The notes: a model not told the origin generated them from the letters alone. Shown: positions 34,344-47,167, counted from the first letter of the stretch. The stretch is DNA of 64,000 bases from Caulobacter soli (GCF_011045195.1 NZ_CP049199.1:744001-808000), one strand, 5' to 3'. A program made the numbers and translations.

Positions 34344-34448
34344 CTCCCCCCACCGGCCCTTCGGGCCGCCTCCCCCACAGGGGGAGGGCCTGCGCACTTA
34401 GGTCCTCCCCCTGTGGGGGAGGTGTCGGCGCAGCCGACGGAGGGGGGA
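34344..34448. repeat. Family B palindromic element; supplies the ruvB ribosome-binding site
   Basis: Two facing modules (CTCCCCCCACCGG... and ...CCGACGGAGGGGGG). The terminal GGAGGGGGG lies 3 bases before the ruvB ATG and serves as its only visible Shine-Dalgarno. Confidence 0.85.
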
Positions 34449-34449
34449 T

Positions 34450-35508
34450 ATGACCCGCATCATCTCCGGCGAAGCCCAGCAAGGCGAACAGATCCCCGGC
34501 GCCAGCGACCGCGCCATGCGTCCCCAGACCCTGGCCGAGTTCGTCGGCCAGGAGCAGGCCAAGGGCAATCTGCGCATCTTCATCGAGGCGGCCAAGGGCC
34601 GGGGCGAGGCCCTGGACCACGTGCTGCTGTTCGGCCCGCCCGGCCTGGGCAAGACCACCCTGGCCCAGATCGTCGCCCGCGAGCTGGGCGTCAACTTCCG
34701 CGCCACGTCCGGTCCGGTGCTGAACAAGGCCGGCGACCTGGCGGCGATCCTGACCAACCTCGAAGCCAACGACGTCCTGTTCATCGACGAGATCCACCGC
34801 CTGCCCTCGACCGTGGAGGAGATCCTCTATCCGGCCATGGAGGACCATGTGCTGGACCTGGTGATCGGCGAGGGGCCCTCGGCGCGCTCGATCCGCATCG
34901 ATCTGGCGCCCTTCACCCTGGTGGCGGCCACCACGCGGGCCGGCATGCTGGCCACGCCGCTGCGCGACCGCTTCGGCATTCCGATCCGCCTGGAGTTCTA
35001 CACCCCGGCCGAGCTGCGCCACGTACTGCTGCACGCCGCCCGCAAGATGGGCGCGCCGCTGTCGGACGACGGGGCCGACGAGATCGCCAAGCGGGCCCGG
35101 GGCACGCCCCGCGTCGCCGGCCGCCTGCTGCGCCGCGTCCGCGACTTCGCCGCCGCCGATGGGGCGACCGTGATCGACCGCAAGGCCGCCGGCATGGCCC
35201 TGGCGCGTCTTGAAGTGGATGAGAGTGGGCTCGACTCCCTGGACCGCCGCTACCTGCGCGCCATGATCGACAACTACGGCGGCGGCCCGGTCGGCGTCGA
35301 AACCATCGCCTACGCCATCGCCGAGGCCCGCGACGCGGTGGAAGACGTCATCGAGCCGTACCTGATGCAGCAGGGTTTCATCCAGCGCACCCCGCGCGGG
35401 CGCATGGCGTGCGGCAAGGCCTATCTGCACCTGGGCCTGACCGAGCCGGTCTCGGCGCCCCAGATCACGAGCAAGATCGTGCAGGGCGGGCTGTTCGGGG
35501 AAGAGTGA
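34450..35508 (+). CDS. ruvB: Holliday junction helicase RuvB
   Basis: A 352-residue AAA+ motor. Walker A GPPGLGKT is at 62-69, Walker B FIDEIHRL follows, then the sensor region TTRAGML and the C-terminal winged-helix ([17 protein letters not shown]). It drives branch migration with RuvA. A family B repeat separates it from ruvA. Confidence 0.96.
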   Translation: MTRIISGEAQQGEQIPGASDRAMRPQTLAEFVGQEQAKGNLRIFIEAAKGRGEALDHVLLFGPPGLGKTTLAQIVARELGVNFRATSGPVLNKAGDLAAILTNLEANDVLFIDEIHRLPSTVEEILYPAMEDHVLDLVIGEGPSARSIRIDLAPFTLVAATTRAGMLATPLRDRFGIPIRLEFYTPAELRHVLLHAARKMGAPLSDDGADEIAKRARGTPRVAGRLLRRVRDFAAADGATVIDRKAAGMALARLEVDESGLDSLDRRYLRAMIDNYGGGPVGVETIAYAIAEARDAVEDVIEPYLMQQGFIQRTPRGRMACGKAYLHLGLTEPVSAPQITSKIVQGGLFGEE

Positions 35509-35597
35509 ACGCTCTCCGCCGAGGGAGCGGAAATACAATCGGGCTTTGCGTCGCCACAACCGGAAGCTATCCAAGCCTTGCCAGGGGGAGGGCGCTC

Positions 35598-36236
35598 ATG
35601 GGTCGCGGCGACGTCATCGAGGTTCCGAAGGCCAACCGGCCGCCCGATCCCATGGCCGCGCCCAAACGGCCCAACGTCTGGACCTTCCACACCGCCGTTC
35701 CGCCAGACCAGGTCGGCGCGCGCCTGGCGGCGACGGTCGGGACCGACGTCGGCCCCGGCGGCGCCGAGCCTGTCGTGGGCGCCATCACGCCGACCGACGC
35801 GACGCTCCATCGCCGCCCCACCAGCCGCAAGAGCCTGAAGTTTGCGCTGACTTTGGACTGGACGGCGCAGGCGGAGGGCAGCCTTGTGACCTGCCGCGCG
35901 CGCCTGCCGGTCGAGATCGTGCTGTTCATCGGCGCCTGGATGGTCTTCACCCTGTTGTCGCTGGGCGCGGTTCCGGGAGCGCTGGTGGCGCTCGCCACGC
36001 ACGCGGACCATGTCGCCGGCTTTCGCCGCGGCTCGCCTGTTTCGCACCTGATCGACCCGCTGGTGACGATGGCGGTCGGCTACGGCCTTTTCAGGAGCAT
36101 GCGAGCGTTCGCCGAGCGTGACCGGGTCTTCCTGATGGACCACGTCACCCGCGTGCTCGAGGCGGGGCCGATCCGCGAGGGACGGGAGGACCTCAGAGCA
36201 GCGCCCATTCCCCCTTCGGGAGCGAGCCCGCTATAA
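35598..36236 (+). CDS. Hypothetical membrane protein between ruvB and ybgC
   Basis: A 212-residue protein: a polar N-terminal half of about 110 residues, then two TM helices (about 117-140 and 157-176) and a basic-acidic tail. I recognise no domain. The ATG follows GGGGGAG. It is 7 bases from ybgC and probably in the same transcript. Confidence 0.7.
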   Translation: MGRGDVIEVPKANRPPDPMAAPKRPNVWTFHTAVPPDQVGARLAATVGTDVGPGGAEPVVGAITPTDATLHRRPTSRKSLKFALTLDWTAQAEGSLVTCRARLPVEIVLFIGAWMVFTLLSLGAVPGALVALATHADHVAGFRRGSPVSHLIDPLVTMAVGYGLFRSMRAFAERDRVFLMDHVTRVLEAGPIREGREDLRAAPIPPSGASPL

Positions 36237-36243
36237 CCGGACC

Positions 36244-36693
36244 ATGACCGATCTTCCCCACCCCACCGCCGGCGTCTTCGACGGCCGCGAGCACCAGCTG
36301 CCCGTGCGCATCTACTACGAGGACACCGACTTTTCCGGCATCGTCTACCACGCCAACTATCTGCGCTATTTCGAGCGGGGGCGGAGCGATTTCTTCCGGA
36401 TGGTGGGGATCTCGCACACCGAGCTGGCCCAGGCCGACACGGCGTTCGCGATCACCCGCATGGAGCTGGACTTCAAGCGGGCCGCGCGGATCGACGACGC
36501 CCTGGTGGTGCGCACCACCTACGACCGCGTGAAGGGCCCGCGGCTGTTCGTCAGCCAGCGGATCACCCGGGGCGAGGAGCTGATCTGCCAGGCCAAGGGC
36601 GAGGCGGTGTGCATCACCCTGGACGGCCGCCCACGCAAGCCGACGGCGGAGATGCTGGCCCAACTGGCGCCATGGCTGGAAGTTCAGGCCTAG
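36244..36693 (+). CDS. ybgC: Tol-Pal-associated acyl-CoA thioesterase YbgC
   Basis: A 149-residue hot-dog-fold thioesterase. The signature YYEDTDFSGIVYHANYLRYFERGRSDFF includes the catalytic Asp. YbgC commonly heads the tol-pal cluster, as here, and hydrolyses short acyl-CoAs or acyl-ACP. Confidence 0.95.
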   Translation: MTDLPHPTAGVFDGREHQLPVRIYYEDTDFSGIVYHANYLRYFERGRSDFFRMVGISHTELAQADTAFAITRMELDFKRAARIDDALVVRTTYDRVKGPRLFVSQRITRGEELICQAKGEAVCITLDGRPRKPTAEMLAQLAPWLEVQA

Positions 36694-36846
36694 GCCGACA
36701 AAAAACCCACTCCCTCACCCGTTGTCATAGTTTCACCATTGCCCCGCTTCATGTCAGTAAGGGCGCAACGGAACCCCGGAAGGCGCGCTATCAACCTTCC
36801 AGCCCACTGACGCCCCCCATTGACGCCCCAACGGAGCTGACCCCGC

Positions 36847-37545
<699 letters not shown>

Positions 37546-37549
37546 TCGC

Positions 37550-38062
<513 letters not shown>

Positions 38063-38074
38063 GGTGACCGCGCG

Positions 38075-38884
38075 GTGAGCTATCGCGAGGACAGGACCAA
38101 TTTCTCTCCGGCGCTGGTCGGCTCGATCGCGCTGCACGGCGCGATCGTGGTCGCGATCCTGATCGGTCCGTGGAAGCCGTCCAAGCCGGTGATCATCGGC
38201 GAGAGCGTGCCGATCACCGTCGTCACCCAGGGGCCCACCAACGTGCGGCCCGCGATCGAGGACGTGGTCGACCAGACCGCCCAGACCGAGGAACCGACGC
38301 CCGAGGCCCAGCCTCAGCCGCCGGCGCCCGTGCCTGCTCCGGTCCCGACCCCGGCCCCCGCGCCGCCGAAGACCGCCGCGCCGGCCCCGACGCCCAAGCC
38401 CACCCCGACCAAGCCGGCTCCGGCCAAGCCCGAGCCGGACTTCTTCGCCTCGCTGGAAAAGACCCTGGCCAAGACGCCCAAGGCGGCCGGCAAGCCGGTG
38501 GCCAACGCGCCCAAGGGGCCGACCCGTCCGGAGACCGCCACCCAGGCCCGTCCGGGCGCCGGCGCCATGACCGGCCTGCAGGCCGCGGCGATCAACGGCA
38601 TGAAGGACGAGATCCAGCGGCGCTGGAACCCCAACTGCGAGGTCGAGGGCGGCGGCGCGGTGCAGGTCAAGGTCAGCTTCAAGCTGGCCACCGGCGGCCG
38701 TATCGTCGGCCAGGTGACGGCCGGCGACGCCGAGCGCTCGCCCGATCCGGTGGTCAAGGCCGCCGCCGACCGGGCCATTCGCGCGGTCTATCAATCGGCG
38801 CCCTTCGAAGGCCTGCCGCCGGACTACTATGGCCAGCAACTCAATTTGAACTTCAAGGCGCGCGACGCTTGCGCGGCGCGATAG
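38075..38884 (+). CDS. tolA: Tol-Pal system protein TolA
   Basis: A 269-residue TolA/TonB-like protein starting with GTG. One TM helix (about 15-34), then a Pro/Ala/Lys-rich linker (about 70-130) replaces the long helical domain II of E. coli. A C-terminal TonB-like domain ([35 protein letters not shown]) contacts Pal or TolB. Confidence 0.92.
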   Translation: MSYREDRTNFSPALVGSIALHGAIVVAILIGPWKPSKPVIIGESVPITVVTQGPTNVRPAIEDVVDQTAQTEEPTPEAQPQPPAPVPAPVPTPAPAPPKTAAPAPTPKPTPTKPAPAKPEPDFFASLEKTLAKTPKAAGKPVANAPKGPTRPETATQARPGAGAMTGLQAAAINGMKDEIQRRWNPNCEVEGGGAVQVKVSFKLATGGRIVGQVTAGDAERSPDPVVKAAADRAIRAVYQSAPFEGLPPDYYGQQLNLNFKARDACAAR

Positions 38885-38898
38885 GGAGGACACCGAGC

Positions 38899-40215
38899 AT
38901 GAACCTGAAGTCCGTCTTCGCCGGATTGGCGACCGCCGCCGTCCTGGCCGTGTCCATGGCCGCGCTCGCGCCCACCGTCGCCCGCGCCCAGATCGAGGTC
39001 GACATCGACAAGGGCGCGGTCAAGCCGCTGCCCGTGGCCATCCCCGCCTTTTCGGGCGGCGGCCAGCGCGGCGCCGACATCGCTCAGGTCATCAGCGGCA
39101 ATCTCGAGCGCTCGGGCCTGTTCCAGCCGCTGAACGTGTCCAACGTCGCCGACAAGCTGGCCGACGTGAACGTCCAGCCGCGCTTCCCCGACTGGCAGGC
39201 CACCGGGGCCCAGGCCCTGATCAACGGCCAGGTCACGGTGGGCGCCGACGGCACGCTGCGCGTCGACTTCCGCCTGTGGGACACCTTCAGCCAGCAGCAG
39301 CTCCTGGGCCTGCAGTTCACCTCGACCGCCGAGAACTGGCGGCGCGTGGCCCACAAGATCAGCGACGCGGTCTATGAGCGGCTGACTGGCGAGAAGGGCT
39401 ATTTCGACACCCGCGTGGTGTTCGTCGCCGAGAGCGGCGGCAAGCTGGCCCGGGTCAAGAAGCTGGCGATCATGGACCAGGACGGCGCCAACCCGCAGTA
39501 CCTGACCGACGGCTCCTACATCGTCATGACCCCGCGCTTCTCCTCGACCAGCCAGGAGATCACCTACATGGCGCTGCGGCCCACGGGGTCGAGCATCTAC
39601 CTGACCAATCTGGAGACCGCCCGCACCGAGACCATCGGCAAGTTCCCGGGCATGGTCTTCGCCCCGCGCTTCTCGCCGGATGGCAGCAAGGTGGCCTTCT
39701 CGGTCGAGAAAGGCGGCAACAGCGACATCTACGTGATGGACCTGCGCAGCCGGCAGTCGACGCGGATCACCACCGATCCGGCCATCGACACCTCGCCCTC
39801 GTTCTCGCCGGACGGCAGCCGGATCGTGTTCAACTCCGACCGCGGCGGCCAGGCCCAGCTCTATGTGATGAACGTCGACGGCAGCGGCGTGCGCCGCATC
39901 TCGTACGGCGGCGGTCGCTACACCACCCCGGTGTGGAGCCCGCGCGGCGACTTCATCGCCTTTACCAAGCAGACCGGCGGCGAATTCCACATCGGCGTCA
40001 TGCGCGCCGACGGCGGCGACGAGCGCCTGCTGACCACCAGCTACCTGGACGAAGGCCCCACCTGGGCGCCCAATGGCCGGGTGCTGATGTTCTCGCGCGA
40101 GGGCTCCAGCGGCAATTCGCGGCTGTGGACCGTGGACATCACCGGCCGCATCCTGCGCCCCGCCGCCTACCAGGGCGCGGCGTCCGACCCGGCCTGGTCG
40201 CCCCTGCTGGATTGA
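38899..40215 (+). CDS. tolB: Tol-Pal system beta-propeller TolB
   Basis: A 438-residue periplasmic protein with signal peptide (cleavage near residue 33, after ARA). An N-terminal domain is followed by a beta-propeller with repeated [17 protein letters not shown] blades ([33 protein letters not shown]). It links TolA to Pal. Length is normal. Confidence 0.96.
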   Translation: MNLKSVFAGLATAAVLAVSMAALAPTVARAQIEVDIDKGAVKPLPVAIPAFSGGGQRGADIAQVISGNLERSGLFQPLNVSNVADKLADVNVQPRFPDWQATGAQALINGQVTVGADGTLRVDFRLWDTFSQQQLLGLQFTSTAENWRRVAHKISDAVYERLTGEKGYFDTRVVFVAESGGKLARVKKLAIMDQDGANPQYLTDGSYIVMTPRFSSTSQEITYMALRPTGSSIYLTNLETARTETIGKFPGMVFAPRFSPDGSKVAFSVEKGGNSDIYVMDLRSRQSTRITTDPAIDTSPSFSPDGSRIVFNSDRGGQAQLYVMNVDGSGVRRISYGGGRYTTPVWSPRGDFIAFTKQTGGEFHIGVMRADGGDERLLTTSYLDEGPTWAPNGRVLMFSREGSSGNSRLWTVDITGRILRPAAYQGAASDPAWSPLLD

Positions 40216-40581
40216 TTTCTTAGCTTTCCTTTTCTTCCCAACATCCCGACGAAGGTCGGGACCCAAGCCGAGGTGACGGGAGGTGGCGCGGCCATCCCGT
40301 GCGTCGGCGCCTGCCTTGATAGGCCGCTTGGGTCCCGGCCTTCGCCGGGATGTTGGCGTGAGGGGCGCGCGATCATCGATCCACACGACTTTCACGCAAC
40401 CTCTGCCGTAACCGCGCGTTGCCCTAAAGTCGTTCATCCGACGTTCACGCGTCGGGTGAAACCACGTGGGCGTGCGACAATCTGACGCCATTGTGAGGTC
40501 GAAGGTGAATTTGGCGCGTCGTCGCGAAGGCTACACGCGCTAGAAGTATGAACCTTGGCCGTGGACTTGAGGAGAAACTGG
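40216..40581. other. 366-bp intergenic region between tolB and pal
   Basis: No gene is seen. The first third is a family C palindrome (40239-40356). The rest, about 220 bases with lower repeat content, is likely to hold the pal promoter and leader; the GAGGAG before pal is at its end. Confidence 0.65.
40239..40356. repeat. Family C palindromic element
   Basis: The outer arms CCAACATCCCGACGAAGG and near complement, with CGGGACCCAAGC/GCTTGGGTCCCG inside. It starts 23 bases after the tolB stop. Confidence 0.85.
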
Positions 40582-41136
40582 ATGAGCTTCGACACCCAAC
40601 GCGTCGCTAGACTGGCGATGATCGGCCTGGCGGCCGCCTCGCTCGCCGCCTGTGCTTCGCGGCCGAAGCCCGCGGGCCCCGCGGCGCCGACGCAGCCGGC
40701 CCCCAGCGAGCCCGCTCCGTCGTATCCGCAACAAGCCCCGCAGTCGCCGCCGAACCAAGGCCCGCTGCCGGGCACGGTGCAGGACTTCGTGATCAACATC
40801 GGTGAGCGGATCTATTTCGACACCGACAGCTACGACGTCCGCAGCGACGCCCAGCCGACCCTGGCCGCCCAGGCCCAATGGCTGAACCGCTATCCGGCCG
40901 TGCGCGTGCGCATCGAAGGCAACGCCGACGAACGCGGCACCCGCGAATACAACCTGGCCCTGGGCGCGCGCCGCGCCAACGCCGTCCGCGAATTCCTGGT
41001 CGGCCAGGGCGTCTCGGGCTCGCGCATCGAGACCCTGTCGTACGGCAAGGAACGCCCGATCGACGCCGGCTCGAGCGAAGACTCGTGGGCCAAGAACCGT
41101 AACGCCCGCACCGCCATCACCGACGGCGCGCGGTAA
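40582..41136 (+). CDS. pal: Peptidoglycan-associated lipoprotein Pal
   Basis: A 184-residue outer-membrane lipoprotein. Lipobox LAAC gives the acylated Cys24; a Pro-rich linker follows, then an OmpA-like domain (IYFDTDSYDVRSDAQPTL, NADERGTREYNLALGARRANAV) that binds peptidoglycan. The ATG follows GAGGAG. It is separated from tolB by a repeat. Confidence 0.96.
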   Translation: MSFDTQRVARLAMIGLAAASLAACASRPKPAGPAAPTQPAPSEPAPSYPQQAPQSPPNQGPLPGTVQDFVINIGERIYFDTDSYDVRSDAQPTLAAQAQWLNRYPAVRVRIEGNADERGTREYNLALGARRANAVREFLVGQGVSGSRIETLSYGKERPIDAGSSEDSWAKNRNARTAITDGAR

Positions 41137-41180
41137 TTGATCTTCCCCTTCCCCCTCAACGGGGGAAGGGCTTCCAACAG

Positions 41181-41291
41181 GTTGTCATCCCGGAAGCGCG
41201 TCGCGCTGTCCGGGACCCAGGGGTGGCCGCAAGGCGTTGGCCCAGTCTCCTGGGTCCCGAACAGTCTCTGCGAGGCTTCCGGGATGACAAC
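41181..41291. repeat. Long palindromic element (singleton)
   Basis: GTTGTCATCCCGGAAGC and its exact complement close the structure, with an inner GGGACCCAGG/CCTGGGTCCC stem. It lies between pal and cpoB. Confidence 0.8.
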
Positions 41292-41383
41292 GTTTTGAGA
41301 TGCCGCCAGGCGCGAAGTCGTTTCATCGTGGCGCTCCGACCTTTGGCCGCACTTTTGTCCGCAACCGGGGCATAATCGCCGAC

Positions 41384-42232
41384 ATGAAGCTGAAAGCCGC
41401 TCTGCTCGCCTCCGTCCTGGCGCTGACCACCATGCCCGCGCTCGCCCAAACCGCCATGCCCGATCCGCTGGACGACCGCTCGGTCAAGCGGCTGGACAAG
41501 ATGGAGAAGGTGGTGCGCGAGCTGCGCGCGATCGTCTTCCAGGGCCGTGACACCGGCAAGCCCGTGGTCGTCCAGGCCGCCGAGACCGACGCCCAGATTT
41601 CCGCCCTGTCGGACCAGCTGAAGGATCTGGAACAGACCCTGACGCGGCTGAACGGCCAGAACGAGACCCTGACCCACGACCTGGACGTGGCCCGCCGCGC
41701 CAATGACAGTGAAAAGGCCCGCGCCGACGCGCTGGACCAGCGCCTGGCCGCCCTGGAAAAGCGCCTGGCCGACCAGGAGGCCGCCGCGGCCGCCGCCGTC
41801 GCCGCGCCTCCGGCCGCTCCGGCCGCGCCCGTCGCCGCCGCGAACGATCCCGCCGCCGCCTTCAAGTCGGCCCGCCAGCTGCTGCTGGACGGCGATTACG
41901 GCGGCGCCGAACAGGCCTTCGCCGGCTATGTCGCGACCTATCCCGACAGCGCAAAGGCCCCCGAGGCCCGCTACTGGCTGGGCGAGACCCAGTTCGTGCG
42001 CGAGGCCTATGGCGACGCCGCCGGCAATTATCTGGGCGCGGTGCGCGGCTGGCCGCAGACCAGCTGGGCGCCCGACGCGGTGCTGAAGCTGTCGCGCTCG
42101 CTGGTGGCCCTGAAGAAGCCCGCCGACGCCTGCAAGACCCTGGACGAACTGGCCAAGCGCTACCCCAAGGCCCCGGCGGCGGTGACCTCCAAGGCCGCGA
42201 CGACGCGCGCCCAGGCCAAGTGCGCGGCTTAG
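41384..42232 (+). CDS. cpoB: Tol-Pal coordinator CpoB (YbgF)
   Basis: A 282-residue periplasmic protein with signal peptide (cleavage about residue 22), an N-terminal coiled coil (about 35-135), an Ala/Pro-rich linker and C-terminal TPR repeats (AFKSARQLLLDGDYGGAEQAFAGYVATYPDSAKAPEARYWLGE). It coordinates peptidoglycan synthesis with Tol-Pal constriction. Confidence 0.94.
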   Translation: MKLKAALLASVLALTTMPALAQTAMPDPLDDRSVKRLDKMEKVVRELRAIVFQGRDTGKPVVVQAAETDAQISALSDQLKDLEQTLTRLNGQNETLTHDLDVARRANDSEKARADALDQRLAALEKRLADQEAAAAAAVAAPPAAPAAPVAAANDPAAAFKSARQLLLDGDYGGAEQAFAGYVATYPDSAKAPEARYWLGETQFVREAYGDAAGNYLGAVRGWPQTSWAPDAVLKLSRSLVALKKPADACKTLDELAKRYPKAPAAVTSKAATTRAQAKCAA

Positions 42233-42250
42233 GGTTCCAGAGCTATTGAT

Positions 42251-42377
42251 CCGCTCATCCCGGCGAAGGCCGGGACCCAGATGGAATGGCGGTGTGGCGG
42301 GTTCCTCGAACTCTGAGCCTCTCCAATCAGGGTCCACGCCTTGGGATCTGGGTCCCGGCCTTCGCCGGGATGAGCGG
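42251..42377. repeat. Family C palindromic element
   Basis: The arms CCGCTCATCCCGGCGAAGG and exact complement, with inner GGGACCCAGAT/ATCTGGGTCCC. It lies between cpoB and tilS, 18 bases before the tilS start. Confidence 0.85.
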
Positions 42378-42394
42378 AAATCAGGGGACGTGGC

Positions 42395-43714
42395 ATGACC
42401 TTCCCCGCCTTCACCGCCACTCTGGACCGTCGCCTGCGCCCCGCCGCGACCGCGCCCCTGGCGGTGGGCTTTTCCGGCGGCGGCGACAGCCTGGCCCTGC
42501 TGATCCTGACCCTGGACTGGGCTCGCGCTCACGGCCGCGCGGTGCTGGCTCTGACCGTCGACCACCAGCTGAACCCCGCCAGCGCCGGCTGGACCGCCGA
42601 CGCGGTCGCCAAGGCCCGCGCGCTGGGCGCCGACGCCCGCGCCCTGGCCTGGACCGGCCCCAAGCCGGCCTCGGGCCTGTCGGCCGCCGCCCGCGCCGCC
42701 CGCCACGCCCTGCTGGCCGACGCCGCCCGAGAGGCCGGGGCGCGGGTCCTGCTGCTGGGCCATACCAAGGGCGATCTGGCCGAGGCGGCCCTGATGCGCG
42801 CCGAGGGCTCGACCGTGTCGGATCCGCGCGCGTGGTCGCCGTCACCGGTCTGGCCGGAGGGGCGAGGGGTGTTCGTGCTGCGGCCGTTGCTGGCGGTGGG
42901 GCGCGGGGAGATCCGGGACTGGCTGGCGGCGCGGGGCGAGACCTGGCTGGACGATCCGGCGAACGAAGATCCGAGGTCGGCGCGGGCTAGGGCGCGTGTC
43001 CAGCTCTCCTCCCCCGAGAAGCGTAGCGTAACGGGGGAGGTGGCGGCGAAGCCGACGGAGGGGGCGTCCCCTTCCGCCGCTGACGCCCCCTTCGTCACGT
43101 CGCCTATCGGCGCCTCGCCACCTCCCCCGTTTCACGGGGGAGGAGAGGGCTGGCTCACGCTTCCCCGCACCGCCCCCGCCGCCCACGTCGCCGCCGCCTG
43201 CCTGTGCGCGGCCGGAACGTCCCAACCGCCGCGCGGCGACCGGCTGCAGCGGCTGGTCGACCGGATCCGGAGCGGCGAGACCTTCACCGCCACCCTGGCC
43301 GGGGCGCGGATCGAGGCGGCGGGGGAGGCGGTGTCGTTCTTCCGCGAACCCGGCGAAGCCCGCAGATCAGGTCCTCCCCCCACCGATCCTTCGGATCGCC
43401 TTCCCGACGGGGGGAGGGCCTTGCCCCCTGGTCAGCCCGTCGTCTGGGACGGCCGCTACGAACTCACCGCCGCCATCCCCGGCCTCGCCGTCCGCCCCCT
43501 GCAAGGCCTGGCCGCCCGCCTGCCGCCGGCCCAGCGCCAGGCCCTGAAGGCCCTTCCGGCCTCGGCCCGCCCCAGCCTTCCGGCCGTCATCGCCCCGGAC
43601 GGCGCCGTCAGTTGCCCGATCCTTGCAGAGGCGAAATCGACGCGTGCGCGTTGTCTTGTCATGGCTCGTTTCGAGGCGGCGATCGGCCGTGTCGATCAAG
43701 AACCCGCGACATGA
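42395..43714 (+). CDS. tilS: tRNA(Ile)-lysidine synthase with in-frame palindromic inserts
   Basis: A 439-residue TilS that modifies C34 of tRNA-Ile2 to lysidine. The N-type ATP pyrophosphatase motif SGGGDS is at 27-32; [14 protein letters not shown] and [15 protein letters not shown] follow. Residues 204-251 are encoded entirely by a 144-bp palindromic element of family A, and about 326-342 by a partial family B element. Both keep frame and contain no stop. The inserts are Pro/Gly/Ser/Lys-rich and probably form loops near the junction of the catalytic and C-terminal domains. Since tilS is normally essential, the inserts must be tolerated. Confidence 0.93.
   Translation: MTFPAFTATLDRRLRPAATAPLAVGFSGGGDSLALLILTLDWARAHGRAVLALTVDHQLNPASAGWTADAVAKARALGADARALAWTGPKPASGLSAAARAARHALLADAAREAGARVLLLGHTKGDLAEAALMRAEGSTVSDPRAWSPSPVWPEGRGVFVLRPLLAVGRGEIRDWLAARGETWLDDPANEDPRSARARARVQLSSPEKRSVTGEVAAKPTEGASPSAADAPFVTSPIGASPPPPFHGGGEGWLTLPRTAPAAHVAAACLCAAGTSQPPRGDRLQRLVDRIRSGETFTATLAGARIEAAGEAVSFFREPGEARRSGPPPTDPSDRLPDGGRALPPGQPVVWDGRYELTAAIPGLAVRPLQGLAARLPPAQRQALKALPASARPSLPAVIAPDGAVSCPILAEAKSTRARCLVMARFEAAIGRVDQEPAT
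43004..43147. repeat. Family A palindromic element inside tilS
   Basis: The outer arms CTCTCCTCCCCCG and CGGGGGAGGAGAG; the GACGGAGGGGGCGTC ends face inward, the reverse of the intergenic copies. Its 144 bases equal 48 codons and begin exactly on a codon boundary. Confidence 0.9.
43371..43419. repeat. Partial family B element inside tilS
   Basis: A CTCCCCCCACCGATCC...GGATCGCC block with a following GACGGGGGGAGG resembles one module of the 27227 element. It is translated as Pro/Asp/Gly-rich sequence. Confidence 0.65.
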
Positions 43715-43790
43715 TATCCCGCGCGTGGCGAAATGGGCCGGGCCGTCCTATCTTGGTTGGTCAGAGACTATCGTTGGGAAGACAACGCGT

Positions 43791-45668
<1,878 letters not shown>

Positions 45669-45693
45669 CCGCTCTCGGTACGGAAGACTTGGG

Positions 45694-45726
45694 AAAGCCG
45701 GATCGGTTCGCCGATCCGGCTTTTTC
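45694..45726 (+). terminator. Rho-independent terminator of ftsH
   Basis: AGCCGGATCGG pairs with CCGATCCGGCT across TTCG and is followed by a TTTTT run. Confidence 0.9.
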
Positions 45727-45791
45727 TTTGCCTGTCGCGCGAGCCGGACTAGCCTGAACCGTGGCCGCGACAGGCGGCGGGGAGGCAGGCA

Positions 45792-46265
45792 ATGAACAAG
45801 AAGGCGATCATCGCCCTGGCGGTTGGGGCGGCGCTGATGGGCGGAATGGCCCGCGCCCAGGACATCCACAAGGACGGCATGACCGGGCCAGAGGTGGCCG
45901 CCTGGCTGCAGAAGGGCGGCTACAAGGCCGAGCTGACCAAGGACGATCAGGGCGACCCGCTGATCAACAGCGCCGCCGAGGGCCAGACCTTCAAGATCTA
46001 TTTCTACGACTGCGACGCGACCAAGCGCTGCAAGGCGCTGCAGTTCTCGGCCGGCTTCGACATGAAGGAAGGCCTGAAGCTGGAGAAGGCCAACGAGTGG
46101 AACCGCAAGAACCGCTATCTGAAGGTCTATCTCGACGACGACAACGACCCCTACGTCCAGTACGACGTCAATGTGAACGCCGGCCGCACGCTCGCGGGCC
46201 TGGACGACGACTTCGGCGTCTGGACGGGCATGATCGGGCAGTTCACCAAGTTCATTGATTGGTAG
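45792..46265 (+). CDS. Secreted YbjN-domain protein
   Basis: A 157-residue protein with signal peptide (cleavage after ARA near residue 22). The rest matches the YbjN fold (MTGPEVAAWLQKGGYKAELTKDD, FKIYFYDCD, NEWNRKNRYLKVYLDDDNDPYVQYDVNV). Periplasmic YbjN proteins are common in alphaproteobacteria; the molecular role is unknown. Confidence 0.85.
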   Translation: MNKKAIIALAVGAALMGGMARAQDIHKDGMTGPEVAAWLQKGGYKAELTKDDQGDPLINSAAEGQTFKIYFYDCDATKRCKALQFSAGFDMKEGLKLEKANEWNRKNRYLKVYLDDDNDPYVQYDVNVNAGRTLAGLDDDFGVWTGMIGQFTKFIDW

Positions 46266-46267
46266 GG

Positions 46268-46331
46268 CTCCTCACCCGCGAAGCGGGGGAGGTGGCGCGA
46301 TGCGAATACGCATCGTGACGGAGGGGGCGTC
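46268..46331. repeat. Family A element, single module
   Basis: This is one isolated module (CTCCTCACCCGCGAAGCGGG... to ...GACGGAGGGGGCGTC), nearly identical to the right half of the 5377 element. It starts 3 bases after the YbjN gene stop and shows that the module can exist alone. Confidence 0.85.
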
Positions 46332-46351
46332 GCGGGCCTAAAACGCCGTCC

Positions 46352-47167
46352 ATGACCACGCCTCACCCTCGCCCCCGCGTCATGGGGATCGTCAACGTCA
46401 CGCCCGACAGCTTCTCGGACGGCGGGCGGTTCCTCGATCCCGGCGCGGCCCTGGACCAGGCCCGGCGGCTGATCGACGAGGGCGCCGACATCCTCGACAT
46501 CGGCGGCGAGAGCACTCGCCCGGGCGCGGCCCCCGTGCCGGCCGCCGAGGAGATCGCCCGCGTCGTCCCCCTGATCGAGGCCATCCGCGCCGGCAGCGAC
46601 GTGGCGATCTCGATCGACACCATGAAGCCCGCCGTGGCCCGCGCCGCCGTCGCCGCCGGGGCCACGATCTGGAACGACGTCGCGGCCCTGCGCTTCGCTC
46701 CCGACGCGCCGGAAGTCGCCGCCGAACTGGGCTGCGAGGTGGTGCTGATGCACATGCTGGGCGAGCCCGGCACGATGCAGGACGACCCGCGCTACGACGA
46801 CGTGGTCGCAGAAGTCGAGGCCTTCCTGCTGGCCCGCGCCCTCACCGCCATGGCCGCCGGGGTCGAGCGCGAGAAGGTCTGGCTGGATCCGGGCATCGGC
46901 TTCGGCAAGACTCCCGCCCACAATCTAGCCCTGCTGGCCGCCCTGCCGCGCCTGGTGGCCCTGGGCTATCCGATCCTGCTGGGCGCCAGCCGCAAGCGCT
47001 TCATCGCCGCGCTGGACCCCCTGGGGGCCGACGCCGCCGACCGCCTCGGCGGCTCCCTGGCGGCCCACCTGCACGGCGCGTCCGCCGGCGTGGCGGCGGT
47101 CCGGGCCCACGACGCGCGCGAGACGGTTCAGGCGCTGACGGTGTGGGGGGCGATCGGGGGTGCGTAA
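46352..47167 (+). CDS. folP: Dihydropteroate synthase
   Basis: A 271-residue TIM-barrel enzyme that joins DHPPP and p-aminobenzoate. MGIVNVTPDSFSDGG, GGESTRPGA, NDVAALR, LMHMLGEPGTMQ, DPGIGFGKT and GASRKRFI are family signatures. It overlaps the next gene by 8 bases. Confidence 0.96.
   Translation: MTTPHPRPRVMGIVNVTPDSFSDGGRFLDPGAALDQARRLIDEGADILDIGGESTRPGAAPVPAAEEIARVVPLIEAIRAGSDVAISIDTMKPAVARAAVAAGATIWNDVAALRFAPDAPEVAAELGCEVVLMHMLGEPGTMQDDPRYDDVVAEVEAFLLARALTAMAAGVEREKVWLDPGIGFGKTPAHNLALLAALPRLVALGYPILLGASRKRFIAALDPLGADAADRLGGSLAAHLHGASAGVAAVRAHDARETVQALTVWGAIGGA

Noticed and set aside
38827..40491. 554-codon open frame antisense to tolB
   Set aside because: TolB is well supported on the plus strand, and the antisense frame runs into repeat and intergenic DNA.
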